NCBI RefSeq assembly: GCF_002879615.1
Contig: NZ_PNRF01000010.1
Span: 180,253-244,252 of the forward strand
Reading direction: 5' to 3'
From: Billgrantia endophytica
Lineage (GTDB): Bacteria > Pseudomonadota > Gammaproteobacteria > Pseudomonadales > Halomonadaceae
Length of the DNA stretch: 64,000 nt
Positions 10,473-19,953 of the stretch are shown piece by piece (positions within the stretch are counted from its first letter, which is position 1; every line of letters begins with the position of its first letter). Under the pieces are notes generated by a model that worked only from the letters and a program-made list of their open reading frames with translations, made no database searches and was not told where the DNA came from. A program made the translations under genes and the position numbers.

Positions 10473-11921
10473 ATGGCAGGCCAGACACTCTATGACAAGC
10501 TGTGGTCGCAGCACCTGGTAAAGGAGCGCGATGACGGTACCGCGCTGATCTACATCGACCGCCAACTACTCCACGAGGTGACGTCGCCCCAGGCCTTCGA
10601 GGGGCTGCGCCTGGCCGGCCGCAAGCCGTGGCGCCTCGACGCCAACCTGGCGACTCCGGACCATAACGTCCCGACCACCGTGAAGGAGCGTGCCGAAGGC
10701 AATGCCGGTATCAAGGACCCGGTGTCGTTGATCCAGGTACAGACCCTGGACGACAACTGCCTGGCCTTCGGTATCGAAGAGTTCAAGATCAACGACCCGC
10801 GCCAGGGTATCGTGCACGTGGTGGGTCCGGAACAGGGAGCGACCCTGCCCGGCATGACCGTGGTCTGCGGCGATTCCCACACCGCGACCCATGGTGCCTT
10901 TGCGGCGCTGGCCCACGGCATCGGCACCTCCGAAGTCGAGCACGTCCTGGCTACCCAGTGTCTGCTGGCCCAGAAGATGAAGAACATGCAGGTGCGTGTC
11001 GAGGGCAAGCTCGGTACCGGTGTCACCGCCAAGGACATCGTACTGGCGGTCATCGGCAAGATCGGTACCGCCGGCGGTACCGGCTATGCCATCGAATTTG
11101 CGGGCAGCGCAATCCGCGATCTTTCCATGGAGGGCCGGATGACCGTGTGCAACATGGCCATCGAGGCCGGTGCCCGTGTCGGCCTGATCGCCGTTGACGA
11201 CACCACCATCGACTACCTGCGTGAACGCCCCTTCGCCCCATCGGCCGGCCAGTGGGAAGCCGCCGTGGCCGACTGGCGCAACCTGGTTTCCGATACCGAT
11301 GCCGTCTTCGACAAGGTGGTGGAGCTTGACGCCGCCGGGATCGAGCCACAGGTCAGCTGGGGTACCAGCCCCGAAATGGTCACCGGTATCTCCGGTGAAG
11401 TGCCGGATCCATCCGAGGCCGCCGATGAAACCGTACAGCAAGGCTATGCCAGGGCGCTGGAGTACATGGGGCTGAAGCCGAAGCAGAAGATCACCGATAT
11501 CAAGCTCGACAAGGTGTTCATCGGTTCCTGCACCAATTCCCGCATCGAGGATCTGCGTGAGGCCGCCAAGGTGGCCAGGGGCAAGAAGGTGGCCGGCTCG
11601 ATCGCACTGGCCATGGTGGTGCCGGGTTCCGGCCTGGTGAAGCGTCAGGCCGAGGCCGAAGGGCTCGACCGGATATTCGTCGAGGCGGGATTCGAATGGC
11701 GTGAGCCGGGTTGTTCCATGTGTCTGGCCATGAACGCGGACAAGCTTGGCGCCGGCGAGCACTGTGCCTCCACGTCGAATCGCAACTTCGAGGGGCGCCA
11801 GGGCTACGGTGGGCGCACCCACCTGGTCAGCCCGGCCATGGCCGCCGCGGCTGCCATTGCCGGTCACTTCGTTGATGTCCGCCGGCTTGCCGGTGAACCC
11901 CAGTCCGCCCAGGAGGCTTGA
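10473..11921 (+). CDS. leuC: 3-isopropylmalate dehydratase large subunit
   Basis: The 482-residue product starts at ATG 10473 after GGGAG. With LeuD it isomerises 2-isopropylmalate to 3-isopropylmalate in leucine synthesis, using a [4Fe-4S] cluster. The cluster cysteines are visible in [13 protein letters not shown] and in the CxxC of GCSMCLAMN. Aconitase-superfamily signatures [20 protein letters not shown] and [14 protein letters not shown] are intact. leuD begins 3 bases after the stop. No leuA is present in the window. Confidence 0.97.
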   Translation: MAGQTLYDKLWSQHLVKERDDGTALIYIDRQLLHEVTSPQAFEGLRLAGRKPWRLDANLATPDHNVPTTVKERAEGNAGIKDPVSLIQVQTLDDNCLAFGIEEFKINDPRQGIVHVVGPEQGATLPGMTVVCGDSHTATHGAFAALAHGIGTSEVEHVLATQCLLAQKMKNMQVRVEGKLGTGVTAKDIVLAVIGKIGTAGGTGYAIEFAGSAIRDLSMEGRMTVCNMAIEAGARVGLIAVDDTTIDYLRERPFAPSAGQWEAAVADWRNLVSDTDAVFDKVVELDAAGIEPQVSWGTSPEMVTGISGEVPDPSEAADETVQQGYARALEYMGLKPKQKITDIKLDKVFIGSCTNSRIEDLREAAKVARGKKVAGSIALAMVVPGSGLVKRQAEAEGLDRIFVEAGFEWREPGCSMCLAMNADKLGAGEHCASTSNRNFEGRQGYGGRTHLVSPAMAAAAAIAGHFVDVRRLAGEPQSAQEA

Positions 11922-11924
11922 GAC

Positions 11925-12578
11925 ATGCAGAAATTCGAACGCCTGGAAGGCCTCGTTGCCCCCCTCGACCGGGCCAACGTCGACACCGACCTGATCATAC
12001 CCAAGCAGTTCCTGAAATCGATCAAGCGCACCGGCTTCGGTGTCAACCTGTTCGACGAGCTGCGCTATCTGGATGAGGGTTACCCGGGCCAGGATGCCTC
12101 CAAGCGCCCGCTCAATCCGGATTTCGTTCTCAACCAGCCGGCCTACCAGAAGGCCCGCATTCTGCTGACCCGGCGAAACTTCGGCTGCGGCAGCTCGCGG
12201 GAGCATGCCCCCTGGGCGTTGGAGGATTTCGGCTTCCGGGTAGTGATCGCGCCGAGCTTTGCCGACATCTTCTATAACAATGCCTTCAAGAACGGCCTGT
12301 TGCTCATTACGCAGCCCGAGGACGTGATCGACCGTCTGTTCCGTGAACTGCAGGCCGGCGAGGGTTACCGGCTCGACGTGGATCTCGAGAACCAGCGTGT
12401 CATCACGCCGTCTGGCGAGATTCTCGAGTTCGAGGTGGACGCCTTTCGCAAGCACTGCCTGCTCGAAGGGCTCGACGATATCGGCCTCACCCTCAAGGAC
12501 GAGGACGCCATCCGCGCCTTCGAACAGCGCCACCGCGCCGAGCGGCCGTGGCTGTTCCGCGAGACTGCTCAGGCCTGA
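11925..12578 (+). CDS. leuD: 3-isopropylmalate dehydratase small subunit
   Basis: The 217-residue product is of normal LeuD length and forms the swivelling substrate-binding subunit of the LeuCD enzyme. Family motifs are the [14 protein letters not shown] segment near residue 22 and [15 protein letters not shown] near residue 85. It is coupled to leuC with a 3-base gap. It is followed by an intergenic stretch holding repeat copy B. Confidence 0.97.
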   Translation: MQKFERLEGLVAPLDRANVDTDLIIPKQFLKSIKRTGFGVNLFDELRYLDEGYPGQDASKRPLNPDFVLNQPAYQKARILLTRRNFGCGSSREHAPWALEDFGFRVVIAPSFADIFYNNAFKNGLLLITQPEDVIDRLFRELQAGEGYRLDVDLENQRVITPSGEILEFEVDAFRKHCLLEGLDDIGLTLKDEDAIRAFEQRHRAERPWLFRETAQA

Positions 12579-12611
12579 CACGTTCTCGACCGTGAATTGA
12601 AGGGCGTAGGA

Positions 12612-12696
12612 GACAGGCCGGAGAGGAGGTCCGATTCCAGGGATGGAATCGGTAGCGCCCAGGGATGGGTTCACAGCGCCTCCTCGCAGGCCTGTC
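12612..12696 (+). repeat. 85-nt structured repeat, copy B (leuD-leuB gap)
   Basis: The closing helix (first 18 with last 18 bases) pairs at 16 of 18 positions, with mismatches at the same two places as copy A. Hairpin 1 is CCGATTCCA (12631-12639) with TGGAATCGG (12644-12652). Hairpin 2 is CCCA (12658-12661) with TGGG (12666-12669). Both loops are GGGA. It lies 57 bases before the leuB ATG, so it would be transcribed into the leuB leader. Confidence 0.85.
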
Positions 12697-12753
12697 GCCG
12701 TACAGCCCGCCGCCATTCTCTCGAGAACGGCAACGACAAGGATTGAAAGACAC

Positions 12754-13833
12754 ATGACACGCAAGATTCTCGTTCTCCCGGGCGACGGTATCGGCCCGGA
12801 AATCACCGCCCAGGCCAGTCGTATCCTGGCTGCCTGCCAGGCCCGGGGGCTGGATGTGGAAGTCGAAGAGGCGCTGGTGGGCGGCGGCGCCTATGACGAG
12901 TACGGCGATCCGTTGCCGGCCGGGACACTGGAGAAGGCCAGGGCCGCCAGGGCGATCCTGCTCGGCGCCGTGGGAGGCCCCAAGTGGGACCGGCTGGAGG
13001 ACCTCTCCAAGCGCCCGGAGAAAGGGCTGCTCGGCCTGCGCAAGAGTCTCGGCCTGTTCGGCAACCTGCGTCCGGCGATCCTCTACCCGCAGCTGGCCGA
13101 GGCCTCGAGCCTCAAGCCCGAGGTGGTGTCGGGGCTCGACATCATGATCGTGCGCGAGCTCACCGGCGGCATTTATTTTGGCCAGCCGCGGGGTATCGAA
13201 GAGCGCGATGGCGAGCGGGTCGGTTTCAACACCTATGTCTATTCCGAAAGCGAGATCGAGCGTATCGGTCGCGTCGCCTTCGAAATGGCGCGGAAGCGTG
13301 GCAAGAAACTCTGCAGCGTGGACAAGGCCAACGTGCTCGAGGTCACCATCCTGTGGCGCGAGGTCATGGACCGCCTGGCACCGGAGTATCCCGACGTCGA
13401 GCTCTCCCACATGTACGTCGACAACGCCGCCATGCAACTGGTACGTGCGCCCAGGCAGTTCGACGTCATCGTCACCGGCAACATGTTCGGCGACATTCTC
13501 TCCGATGCCGCCGCCATGCTGACCGGCTCCATCGGCATGCTGCCGTCGGCCTCGCTGAACGAGAGCGGCCAGGGCATGTACGAGCCCTGCCACGGCAGCG
13601 CCCCGGACATCGCCGGCCAGAACATCGCCAACCCCCTTGCCACCATTCTTTCGGTGGCCATGATGCTGCGCTACTCGTTCGACGAGCCGGCGCTGGCCGG
13701 GCGCATCGAGGCGGCGGTGGGCAAGGTGTTGGACGATGGGCTCAGAACCGCCGATATCGCCTCCGAGGGGACGCGTACCGTTTCCACCGTGGAGATGGGC
13801 GATGCGGTCCTGGCGGCATTCGAGGGGCTGTAG
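12754..13833 (+). CDS. leuB: 3-isopropylmalate dehydrogenase
   Basis: The 359-residue enzyme oxidatively decarboxylates 3-isopropylmalate with NAD+, the third step of leucine synthesis. The start ATG 12754 is preceded by a weak AAGGATTGAAAG-type sequence and gives the typical N-terminus [16 protein letters not shown]. Substrate-binding and metal-binding motifs are present: [13 protein letters not shown], the Arg of [14 protein letters not shown], and [13 protein letters not shown] with its conserved Asp residues. [14 protein letters not shown] is the NAD-binding signature. It is separated from leuD by repeat copy B. Confidence 0.97.
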   Translation: MTRKILVLPGDGIGPEITAQASRILAACQARGLDVEVEEALVGGGAYDEYGDPLPAGTLEKARAARAILLGAVGGPKWDRLEDLSKRPEKGLLGLRKSLGLFGNLRPAILYPQLAEASSLKPEVVSGLDIMIVRELTGGIYFGQPRGIEERDGERVGFNTYVYSESEIERIGRVAFEMARKRGKKLCSVDKANVLEVTILWREVMDRLAPEYPDVELSHMYVDNAAMQLVRAPRQFDVIVTGNMFGDILSDAAAMLTGSIGMLPSASLNESGQGMYEPCHGSAPDIAGQNIANPLATILSVAMMLRYSFDEPALAGRIEAAVGKVLDDGLRTADIASEGTRTVSTVEMGDAVLAAFEGL

Positions 13834-13862
13834 TCAGGCCTTGGCGATGCGGCTTTCCCGGC

Positions 13863-13947
13863 GACAGGGCTTTGCGAAGACGCTGTGAACCCCTCCATGG
13901 GCGCTCCATTTTTCTTCCCTGAAAAATGAGCTTCGCTTATCCCTGTC
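13863..13947 (-). repeat. 85-nt structured repeat, copy C (leuB-asd gap, inverted)
   Basis: Read on the minus strand it has the same 85-nt length and layout as copies A and B. The closing helix pairs at 14 of 18 positions (GACAGGG with CCCTGTC, GCGAAG with CTTCGC). Hairpin 1 is CATTTTTC with GAAAAATG, a completely different stem from the other copies, with loop AGGGAA. Hairpin 2 is CCC-ATGGA-GGG. The joining strands GAGCG and TTCACAGCG match the other copies. It ends 20 bases before the asd -35 region. Confidence 0.8.
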
Positions 13948-13966
13948 CCCGGGGCCGCGTCTGTCG

Positions 13967-13995
13967 CTGCGACCCGGGCGTGCTTCATGTATAAT
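13967..13995 (+). promoter_or_regulatory. asd promoter
   Basis: A perfect TATAAT -10 hexamer lies at 13990-13995, about 32 bases upstream of the asd ATG. The -35 region 17 bases upstream (CTGCGA, 13967-13972) is poor. The -10 alone makes a promoter here likely. Confidence 0.6.
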
Positions 13996-14027
13996 ATTGG
14001 CCTCATTTGATTTCTGGAGGACTTCAC

Positions 14028-15140
14028 ATGTTGAAAGTCGGTTTTGTCGGTTGGCGCGGCATGGTGGGCTCCGTGCTCATGCAGCGCATGGTGGAGGACG
14101 GGGATTTCAACGGCATCCAGCCGATCTTCTTCACCACCTCCCAGGTCGGCAAGCCCGGCCCTGACATCGGCGTTGATGTTCCTCCCCTCAAGGATGCCAC
14201 CGACATCGACGAGCTCAAGGCACTGGATGTGGTGATCACCTGCCAGGGTGGCGACTACACCAAGCAGGTCTACGGCGATCTGCGCAACGGTGGCTGGAAA
14301 GGCTACTGGATCGATGCCGCCAGCACCCTGCGCATGGAAGACGAGGCGACCATCATCCTCGACCCGGTCAACCGTCATGTCATCGATGACCAGCTGGCTC
14401 GGGGCGCCAAGACATTCGTTGGCGGCAATTGTACCGTCAGCCTGATGCTGATGGGCCTGGGCGGCCTGTTCGAGGCCGACATGATCGAATGGATGACCTC
14501 CATGACGTATCAGGCCGCTTCCGGCTCGGGTGCCAAGCACATGCGGGAACTGCTCAACCAGATGGGGGCCCTGCGGGACAGTGTGGCGGATGAACTGGAT
14601 GACCCGGCGAGTGCGATTCTCGATATCGACCGCAAGGTCACCGAAGCCATGCGCGGTGGCGACTTTCCGATCGATAACTTCACTGCACCGTTGGCAGGCA
14701 GCCTGTTGCCCTGGATCGATACCAGGCTCGACAACGGCCAGAGCCGCGAAGAGTGGAAGGGCTCGGTCGAGACCAACAAGATCCTCGGCCTGCAGGACAA
14801 CCCGATACCCATCGACGGTATCTGCGTTCGTATCGGTGCCATGCGTTCCCATAGCCAGGCCTTTACCATCAAGCTGAAGAAAGATGTACCGATGGATGAA
14901 ATAGAGGACCGCCTGGCCAGGCATAACGACTGGGTCAAGGTAATCCCCAACGACAAGGACGCCACGATCGCCGGTCTGACGCCTTCGGCTGTCACCGGTA
15001 CCCTGACCGTCCCGGTCGGGCGTCTGCGCAAGATGCAAATGGGGGGGGAGTACCTTTCCGCCTTTACGGCCGGCGACCAGCTTCTGTGGGGGGCCGCCGA
15101 ACCACTCAAGCGCATGTTGAAGATCCTGCGCGAACAGTGA
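14028..15140 (+). CDS. asd: Aspartate-semialdehyde dehydrogenase
   Basis: The 370-residue enzyme reduces aspartyl phosphate to aspartate semialdehyde, the branch point to lysine/diaminopimelate, threonine and methionine. The start is ATG 14028 after TGGAGG. The NADP-binding motif [17 protein letters not shown] is at residues 5-21. The catalytic Cys is residue 135 in GGNCTVSL, the same number as in E. coli. It has its own promoter and a terminator at 15164-15195, so it is probably monocistronic. Confidence 0.97.
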   Translation: MLKVGFVGWRGMVGSVLMQRMVEDGDFNGIQPIFFTTSQVGKPGPDIGVDVPPLKDATDIDELKALDVVITCQGGDYTKQVYGDLRNGGWKGYWIDAASTLRMEDEATIILDPVNRHVIDDQLARGAKTFVGGNCTVSLMLMGLGGLFEADMIEWMTSMTYQAASGSGAKHMRELLNQMGALRDSVADELDDPASAILDIDRKVTEAMRGGDFPIDNFTAPLAGSLLPWIDTRLDNGQSREEWKGSVETNKILGLQDNPIPIDGICVRIGAMRSHSQAFTIKLKKDVPMDEIEDRLARHNDWVKVIPNDKDATIAGLTPSAVTGTLTVPVGRLRKMQMGGEYLSAFTAGDQLLWGAAEPLKRMLKILREQ

Positions 15141-15163
15141 CCGACCGCCTGGGCGGGCGATGG

Positions 15164-15195
15164 CGGGGCGCTTCCTTCGGGGGGCGCCCCGTTTT
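15164..15195 (+). terminator. Intrinsic terminator of asd
   Basis: An 8-bp stem (CGGGGCGC at 15164-15171 with GCGCCCCG at 15184-15191) is followed directly by TTTT. It starts 24 bases after the asd stop. Confidence 0.85.
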
Positions 15196-15328
15196 CGTAT
15201 CGGTCGGCGACAGGCGGTCGCAACCATGACCTCGGACAAACGTTGTATCAGGAATATGTGGTACATCCTTCAGCCAATATAAGCCACTGGAATTGCTTCA
15301 GCGCTGCGCCGCACGCAAGGGAGCTCCA

Positions 15329-17086
15329 ATGAGACGCAAGCTGACATTCACCATGATGCTGTCGCTGTCGGCGGTCAGCCTTCGGCTATTGGCACTCGAG
15401 GTGGGAGAGGTGGACGTCCGGTCTCCGCTCGATGCGCCACTGCGTGCCACTCTCCCGTTGACCGATACGGTGGGTATGGCGCCGGACCTGTTGAGGGTGT
15501 CGGTGGCCAGCGCGCGTGAATTCGAGGCCGCAGGACTCTTCCGTACGCCTCTTGCGGCCAGCGTGCGGCTGGCTGTCAGGGAGCGCCAGGGCCAACTGGT
15601 CGTGGATATCGACAGCGAAAAGCCGATACGCGAGCCCTGGATGGATCTGATGCTGCGCTTTGATTGGCCGAACGGTCACCAGCTTCATGCAATCACGCTG
15701 TTGCTGGACCCGCCGGACTATGACGAGTTGCCCACGTTGATGGGAAGGGCGCTTGCCTCGCGTCCAGCATTGGAGGCCGAACGTTCCCCGCCTGAACCCC
15801 TGCCCGACGTGCAGCCCGGCGACCCGGCCTGGGTACGCAGCGGTGATACCCTCTGGACGGTGGCCGGCCGCTTGCTGCCGGATAGCGGCGTCAGTATGGA
15901 CCAGATGATGGTGGCGCTGGTCGAGGCCAATCCCGACCTCTTCCCATCAGGGAATATCAATGGAATGCGGGCTGGACACGTCCTGGTGGTACCGCCCCGC
16001 GATCTCCTGACGTCACGTTCTGCCGCTGATGCCGGCCGAGTCGTGCAAGCCATGAACCAGGCCTGGGCCAACCGGGGGTCCGGTCCGCCGGCAAGCGTGC
16101 CGCTCGGGACCACGACACCACCGGTGGAGGTGGCTGGCGCCCAGATGGCAGCGGCGGAAACCGTCGAAGCACCGAGGACGATACCGCTGAGCGAGGCCGA
16201 GTTGGCGGTGGAGGGCCCCAACGATCCGGCCGTGCCCAACGATACCTCCCGACTGGCGCTTCTCGAGAGCCGTTGGGTAGAGAGCCAGGCGGCCCTGGCA
16301 GCCGTGCAGGCGGAGCGCGATGCGCTGCATGGCGAACTGGATGGCCTGAGGGGGGAAGTCGAGGCCATGCGTGACCAGTTGGCTGCGCTGATCGCCGGCG
16401 GCAGGGGGAAGATGCATCGTGGTCTGATGTTGGGTGGGGCGGGACTGGCCGCACTGCTGGGGCTATGGGGGCTCGTGAGGCTGCGCCGTCACCGAGAAAT
16501 CTCCTCGACGGAAGCGTTCGCGACCATGCCCCGGGTGCCATGCGGGACGCCGCCTCCACCGCCGACTGTGCCCCCGGCCGTTGCGGTCGATCCTGTCCCG
16601 CCGGGGCTGACAGTCGGCGAGGAGCCACCCTGGGGCGACCAGGCATCGGTTCTGTCGGACAGTGGTGGGGAGGGGGCCGACGTCCTGGAAAACCGGGGCG
16701 TGATCGATTACCAGCCGCCGCCTCTTGATACCGAGCCCGCGCGGCGCGAGGAGACCCCGATGCAGCCCGGCATCGACTTCCCGCCGGGCATCGGCGAGCC
16801 CGATACCGATGCGGAAGAGGGCGTGGAACCCGGTACGGACAGGCTGCCTGGTACCGAGAACGTCGAGTGGGAAGTCGAGGAGGTGGTCTTTCCGCCTCTG
16901 GACCGGGATAATGAGGGCGCCCCCGGCAACCCGGTCAGCGTGGGTGACCTCGATGAGGCGCGCCGTCTGCTGGAGGCTGGCGATACCGATCGGGCACGTG
17001 CGTTATTGCGCCGCCTTGTCGATGGCTCCGACGATCCAGGGCTTCGCACCAAAGCCCGGAACCTGCTCACCTCTTATCGACTCTGA
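15329..17086 (+). CDS. fimV: FimV-like LysM peptidoglycan-binding protein
   Basis: The 585-residue product starts at ATG 15329 after AAGGGAG. The N-terminus is a signal-like segment (MRRKLTFTMMLSLSAVSL) followed by the FimV N-terminal domain (LEVGEVDVRSPLDAPLRA). A LysM domain covers about residues 166-223 (VRSGDTLWTVAGRLLP). A coiled coil is at about 305-355 and a membrane segment at about 360-382. The cytoplasmic tail is acidic and Pro-rich, and ends in a TPR-like FimV C-terminal motif (LDEARRLLEAGDTDRARALL). FimV helps organise polar machinery and type IV pili in Pseudomonas. This protein is clearly shorter than the roughly 900-residue P. aeruginosa FimV, mainly in the cytoplasmic part. 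It stands upstream of truA, as in Pseudomonas. Confidence 0.9.
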   Translation: MRRKLTFTMMLSLSAVSLRLLALEVGEVDVRSPLDAPLRATLPLTDTVGMAPDLLRVSVASAREFEAAGLFRTPLAASVRLAVRERQGQLVVDIDSEKPIREPWMDLMLRFDWPNGHQLHAITLLLDPPDYDELPTLMGRALASRPALEAERSPPEPLPDVQPGDPAWVRSGDTLWTVAGRLLPDSGVSMDQMMVALVEANPDLFPSGNINGMRAGHVLVVPPRDLLTSRSAADAGRVVQAMNQAWANRGSGPPASVPLGTTTPPVEVAGAQMAAAETVEAPRTIPLSEAELAVEGPNDPAVPNDTSRLALLESRWVESQAALAAVQAERDALHGELDGLRGEVEAMRDQLAALIAGGRGKMHRGLMLGGAGLAALLGLWGLVRLRRHREISSTEAFATMPRVPCGTPPPPPTVPPAVAVDPVPPGLTVGEEPPWGDQASVLSDSGGEGADVLENRGVIDYQPPPLDTEPARREETPMQPGIDFPPGIGEPDTDAEEGVEPGTDRLPGTENVEWEVEEVVFPPLDRDNEGAPGNPVSVGDLDEARRLLEAGDTDRARALLRRLVDGSDDPGLRTKARNLLTSYRL

Positions 17087-17093
17087 TGGCCGA

Positions 17094-18011
17094 ATGACCC
17101 TGTTTCGACGTCTCGAAGAACGCCACCCCCTCCATGGCCGTCTGGCCCTGGGGGTGGAATACGATGGCAGCGCCTACTGTGGCTGGCAGCGTCTCAAGCA
17201 TTCTCCCTCGGTTCAGGCCGAAGTGGAAAAGGCTCTGGCCAGGGTGGCTGGCCAGCCGGTCACGGTTCATTGCAGTGGACGTACCGACTCCGGGGTTCAT
17301 GCGACCCGGCAGATCGTGCACTTCGACCCACCGGTGCCGCGTTCCGAAAAGGCCTGGGTGTTTGGCGCCAATGCCAATCTGCCCCGGGATATCGCGGTGC
17401 GCTGGGTGCACGAGGTTCCGGATGACTTCCATGCGCGCTTCAAGGCCCTGGCGCGACGCTATCGCTATGTCATTCTCAACCAGCCGAGCCGTCCGGTTCT
17501 GGAGCGGGCCAACGCCACCTGGTGTCGCGATCCCCTGGATGCCGATGCGATGCACCGCGCCGCTCAGGTACTGGTGGGCGAACACGACTTTTCCAGTTTT
17601 CGGGCCGCTGGCTGCCAATCAAAAACGCCTTGGCGTCATCTGCACTTCATCGAGGTGCATCGACACGGGCCGATGGTCGTGGTCGACGTGCAGGGCAATG
17701 CCTTCCTGCATCACATGATTCGCAACATCGCCGGCGCTCTTGTCACGGTGGGGCGTGGCGAGCGTGGCGACGGCTACCTGGCCGAACTGATGGTGCTCAA
17801 GGATCGGACCCTGAGTGACGTCACCGCACCGGCCTGTGGATTGCACTTCGTCGATTCCCTTTACGATGACGTGTGGGGTCTGCCACGCGAACCGCTGGGG
17901 CCCAACCTGCTGGCCTTCCTGGGGGAGTGGACCGGCGAGCGTCCGCTGCCCGACTGCCCCATGGTCGCGTTTCGCCGGGGCAGGCCGAAAGCGATATCGA
18001 ACATTGAGTGA
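17094..18011 (+). CDS. truA: tRNA pseudouridine(38-40) synthase
   Basis: The 305-residue product modifies uridines 38-40 in tRNA anticodon arms. The catalytic Asp is residue 65 in HCSGRTDSGVHATRQ. Other family motifs are ALGVEYDGSAYCGWQR, ARRYRYVI and FLHHMIRNIAGAL. The start at ATG 17094 lies 7 bases after the fimV stop and has a poor ribosome-binding sequence, so translation is probably coupled to fimV. The protein is some 35 residues longer than E. coli TruA, at both ends. Confidence 0.95.
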   Translation: MTLFRRLEERHPLHGRLALGVEYDGSAYCGWQRLKHSPSVQAEVEKALARVAGQPVTVHCSGRTDSGVHATRQIVHFDPPVPRSEKAWVFGANANLPRDIAVRWVHEVPDDFHARFKALARRYRYVILNQPSRPVLERANATWCRDPLDADAMHRAAQVLVGEHDFSSFRAAGCQSKTPWRHLHFIEVHRHGPMVVVDVQGNAFLHHMIRNIAGALVTVGRGERGDGYLAELMVLKDRTLSDVTAPACGLHFVDSLYDDVWGLPREPLGPNLLAFLGEWTGERPLPDCPMVAFRRGRPKAISNIE

Positions 18012-18024
18012 CAGGGAGAACCCG

Positions 18025-18660
18025 ATGACGCCCGCCCGCACGCGAGTGAAGTTCTGCGGTATTACCCGGGAACAGGATCTGGACGCCGCCGTGGCGGCTG
18101 GCGCCGATGCCCTGGGCTTCGTGCTCTGGCCCGGTAGCCAGCGCTGTATCGATGATGCCCGGCTGGCTGAACTCGGCGCTCGGACACCGGCTTTCGTTGC
18201 CCGGGTGGGACTGTTCGTCGACCAGGATGCCGATGAGGTCACCCGGGCCAGCCGGCATCTGGACCTGCTGCAGTTTCACGGCGATGAAACACCGCAATAT
18301 TGTGCCGGGTTCGAGCGGCCCTGGATCAAGGCGCTGCGCATGCGCGACGGGCTCGACCTGCACGCCGCCGCAAAGGCGTATCACGGCGCCAAGGCCCTGT
18401 TGCTGGATGCCTATCGCCCGGGGGTGCCGGGAGGTACCGGTGAAACCTTCGACTGGTCCCGAATCCCCGCAAACCTGGCAAAACCTGTTATTCTCGCGGG
18501 AGGTCTGACACCCGACAACGTGGCCGAGGCCATTGCGGCCGTGCGGCCCTTCGCGGTGGATGTCTCCGGCGGTATAGAGGCAACCCGTGGCTGCAAGGAT
18601 CCCGTGCGTCTTGCCTCCTTTGCCGCCGCGGTGCGTGGCATCGATAACGCCGGGCGCTGA
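18025..18660 (+). CDS. trpF: Phosphoribosylanthranilate isomerase
   Basis: The 211-residue TIM-barrel enzyme converts phosphoribosylanthranilate to CdRP in tryptophan synthesis. The start ATG 18025 follows GGGAGAA. The catalytic Cys is in VKFCGITREQD (residue 11) and the C-terminal catalytic Asp in AVDVSGGIE. The phosphate-binding ILAGGLTPDNV loop is intact. It is a stand-alone TrpF, not fused to TrpC, and is followed by trpB and trpA. Confidence 0.96.
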   Translation: MTPARTRVKFCGITREQDLDAAVAAGADALGFVLWPGSQRCIDDARLAELGARTPAFVARVGLFVDQDADEVTRASRHLDLLQFHGDETPQYCAGFERPWIKALRMRDGLDLHAAAKAYHGAKALLLDAYRPGVPGGTGETFDWSRIPANLAKPVILAGGLTPDNVAEAIAAVRPFAVDVSGGIEATRGCKDPVRLASFAAAVRGIDNAGR

Positions 18661-18729
18661 CGTTGTCCGTCGACCTGATGGTCTCTTGTTTCCCCCTGTC
18701 CCTTCTGGCGACCCTGTGAGGTGTCTTTC

Positions 18730-19944
18730 GTGAGCAAGTTCAGTGACCTGACCCGATTGCCGGATGCCCGTGGCCACTTCGGCCCCTATGGCGGCCGGTT
18801 CGTTTCGGAGACCCTGAGCTTCGCCCTGGACGATCTGGAGAAGACCTATATGAGTCTTCGGGATGATCCGGATTTCCAGGCGGAATTCGACTACGACCTG
18901 GCCCATTACGTGGGCCGTCCGTCACCGCTCTATCATGCCGAGCGATGGTCGAGGAAGCTTGGTGGGGCGCGGGTCTGGCTCAAGCGGGAAGATCTCAACC
19001 ACACCGGCGCTCACAAGGTGAACAACACCATCGGTCAGGCGCTGCTGGCCAAGAAGAGCGGCAAGCCGCGGGTGATCGCCGAGACCGGCGCAGGGCAGCA
19101 CGGCGTGGCCACGGCAACGGTGGCGGCCCGCCTGGGCCTCGAGTGCGAGGTCTACATGGGCGCCGAGGACGTGGAGCGTCAGAAGCTCAATGTCTACCGC
19201 ATGCGCCTGCTGGGTGCCAATGTGATCCCGGTGGAGTCCGGTACCCGAACGCTCAAGGACGCCATGAATGAGGCGCTGAGAGACTGGGTCACCAACGTCG
19301 ACAATACGTTCTACATCATCGGTACCGTGGCTGGGCCCCATCCCTATCCGATGCTGGTGCGCGACTTCAACGCCGTGGTTGGACGCGAGGCTCGCCGTCA
19401 GTCGTTCGAGGAGTTCGGCAAGCTTCCCGATGCCCTGATCGCCTGCGTCGGCGGAGGCTCCAACGCCATGGGCCTGTTCTACCCCTTCGTCGAGGATGAC
19501 GAGGTGGTCATGTATGGCGTCGAGGCGGGCGGTGACGGTATCGAGACCGGCCGCCATGCCGCCCCGCTGTCGTCCAACGCGCCCCGCGGCGTGCTGCACG
19601 GCAACCGGACCTACCTGATGTCCGACGAGGGCGGCCAGGTATCCCATACGCATTCGATCTCGGCAGGCCTGGACTACCCCGGGGTGGGGCCCGAGCATGC
19701 CCTGTGGAAAGACGTCGGGCGGGTCAACTACGTGGCCGCCAACGATGATGCCGTACTCGAGGCCTTCCGTGAGTTGACCCACATCGAGGGCATCATGCCG
19801 GCGCTGGAATCCGCCCACGCCCTGGCCTATGCCAAGGTGCTGGCCCCGACCCTGGGTCCCGATCGGAACATCGTCGTCAATCTCTCCGGTCGTGGCGACA
19901 AGGATATCCTCACCGTCGCCAAGCTCGACGGCATCAATATCTAA
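18730..19944 (+). CDS. trpB: Tryptophan synthase beta chain
   Basis: The 404-residue PLP enzyme condenses indole and serine. The PLP-binding Lys is residue 96 in [16 protein letters not shown], and GGGSNAMG holds the phosphate. I chose GTG 18730 ([12 protein letters not shown]) because GAGGTG lies 7 bases upstream. GTG 18721 is the alternative and adds three residues. trpA begins 9 bases after the stop. There is no attenuator or leader peptide upstream. Confidence 0.97.
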   Translation: MSKFSDLTRLPDARGHFGPYGGRFVSETLSFALDDLEKTYMSLRDDPDFQAEFDYDLAHYVGRPSPLYHAERWSRKLGGARVWLKREDLNHTGAHKVNNTIGQALLAKKSGKPRVIAETGAGQHGVATATVAARLGLECEVYMGAEDVERQKLNVYRMRLLGANVIPVESGTRTLKDAMNEALRDWVTNVDNTFYIIGTVAGPHPYPMLVRDFNAVVGREARRQSFEEFGKLPDALIACVGGGSNAMGLFYPFVEDDEVVMYGVEAGGDGIETGRHAAPLSSNAPRGVLHGNRTYLMSDEGGQVSHTHSISAGLDYPGVGPEHALWKDVGRVNYVAANDDAVLEAFRELTHIEGIMPALESAHALAYAKVLAPTLGPDRNIVVNLSGRGDKDILTVAKLDGINI

Positions 19945-19953
19945 GGGGCCATG

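Noticed and set aside
10566..12806. 746-codon open frame opposite leuC-leuD
   Set aside because: It is antisense to two certain genes. Its N-terminal part only translates repeat copy B.
13671..15266. 531-codon open frame opposite leuB and asd
   Set aside because: It is antisense to certain genes and crosses the leuB-asd intergenic repeat.
18661..18729. trp attenuator or TrpI site before trpB
   Set aside because: The gap is short, and no Trp codon run or convincing palindrome is present.
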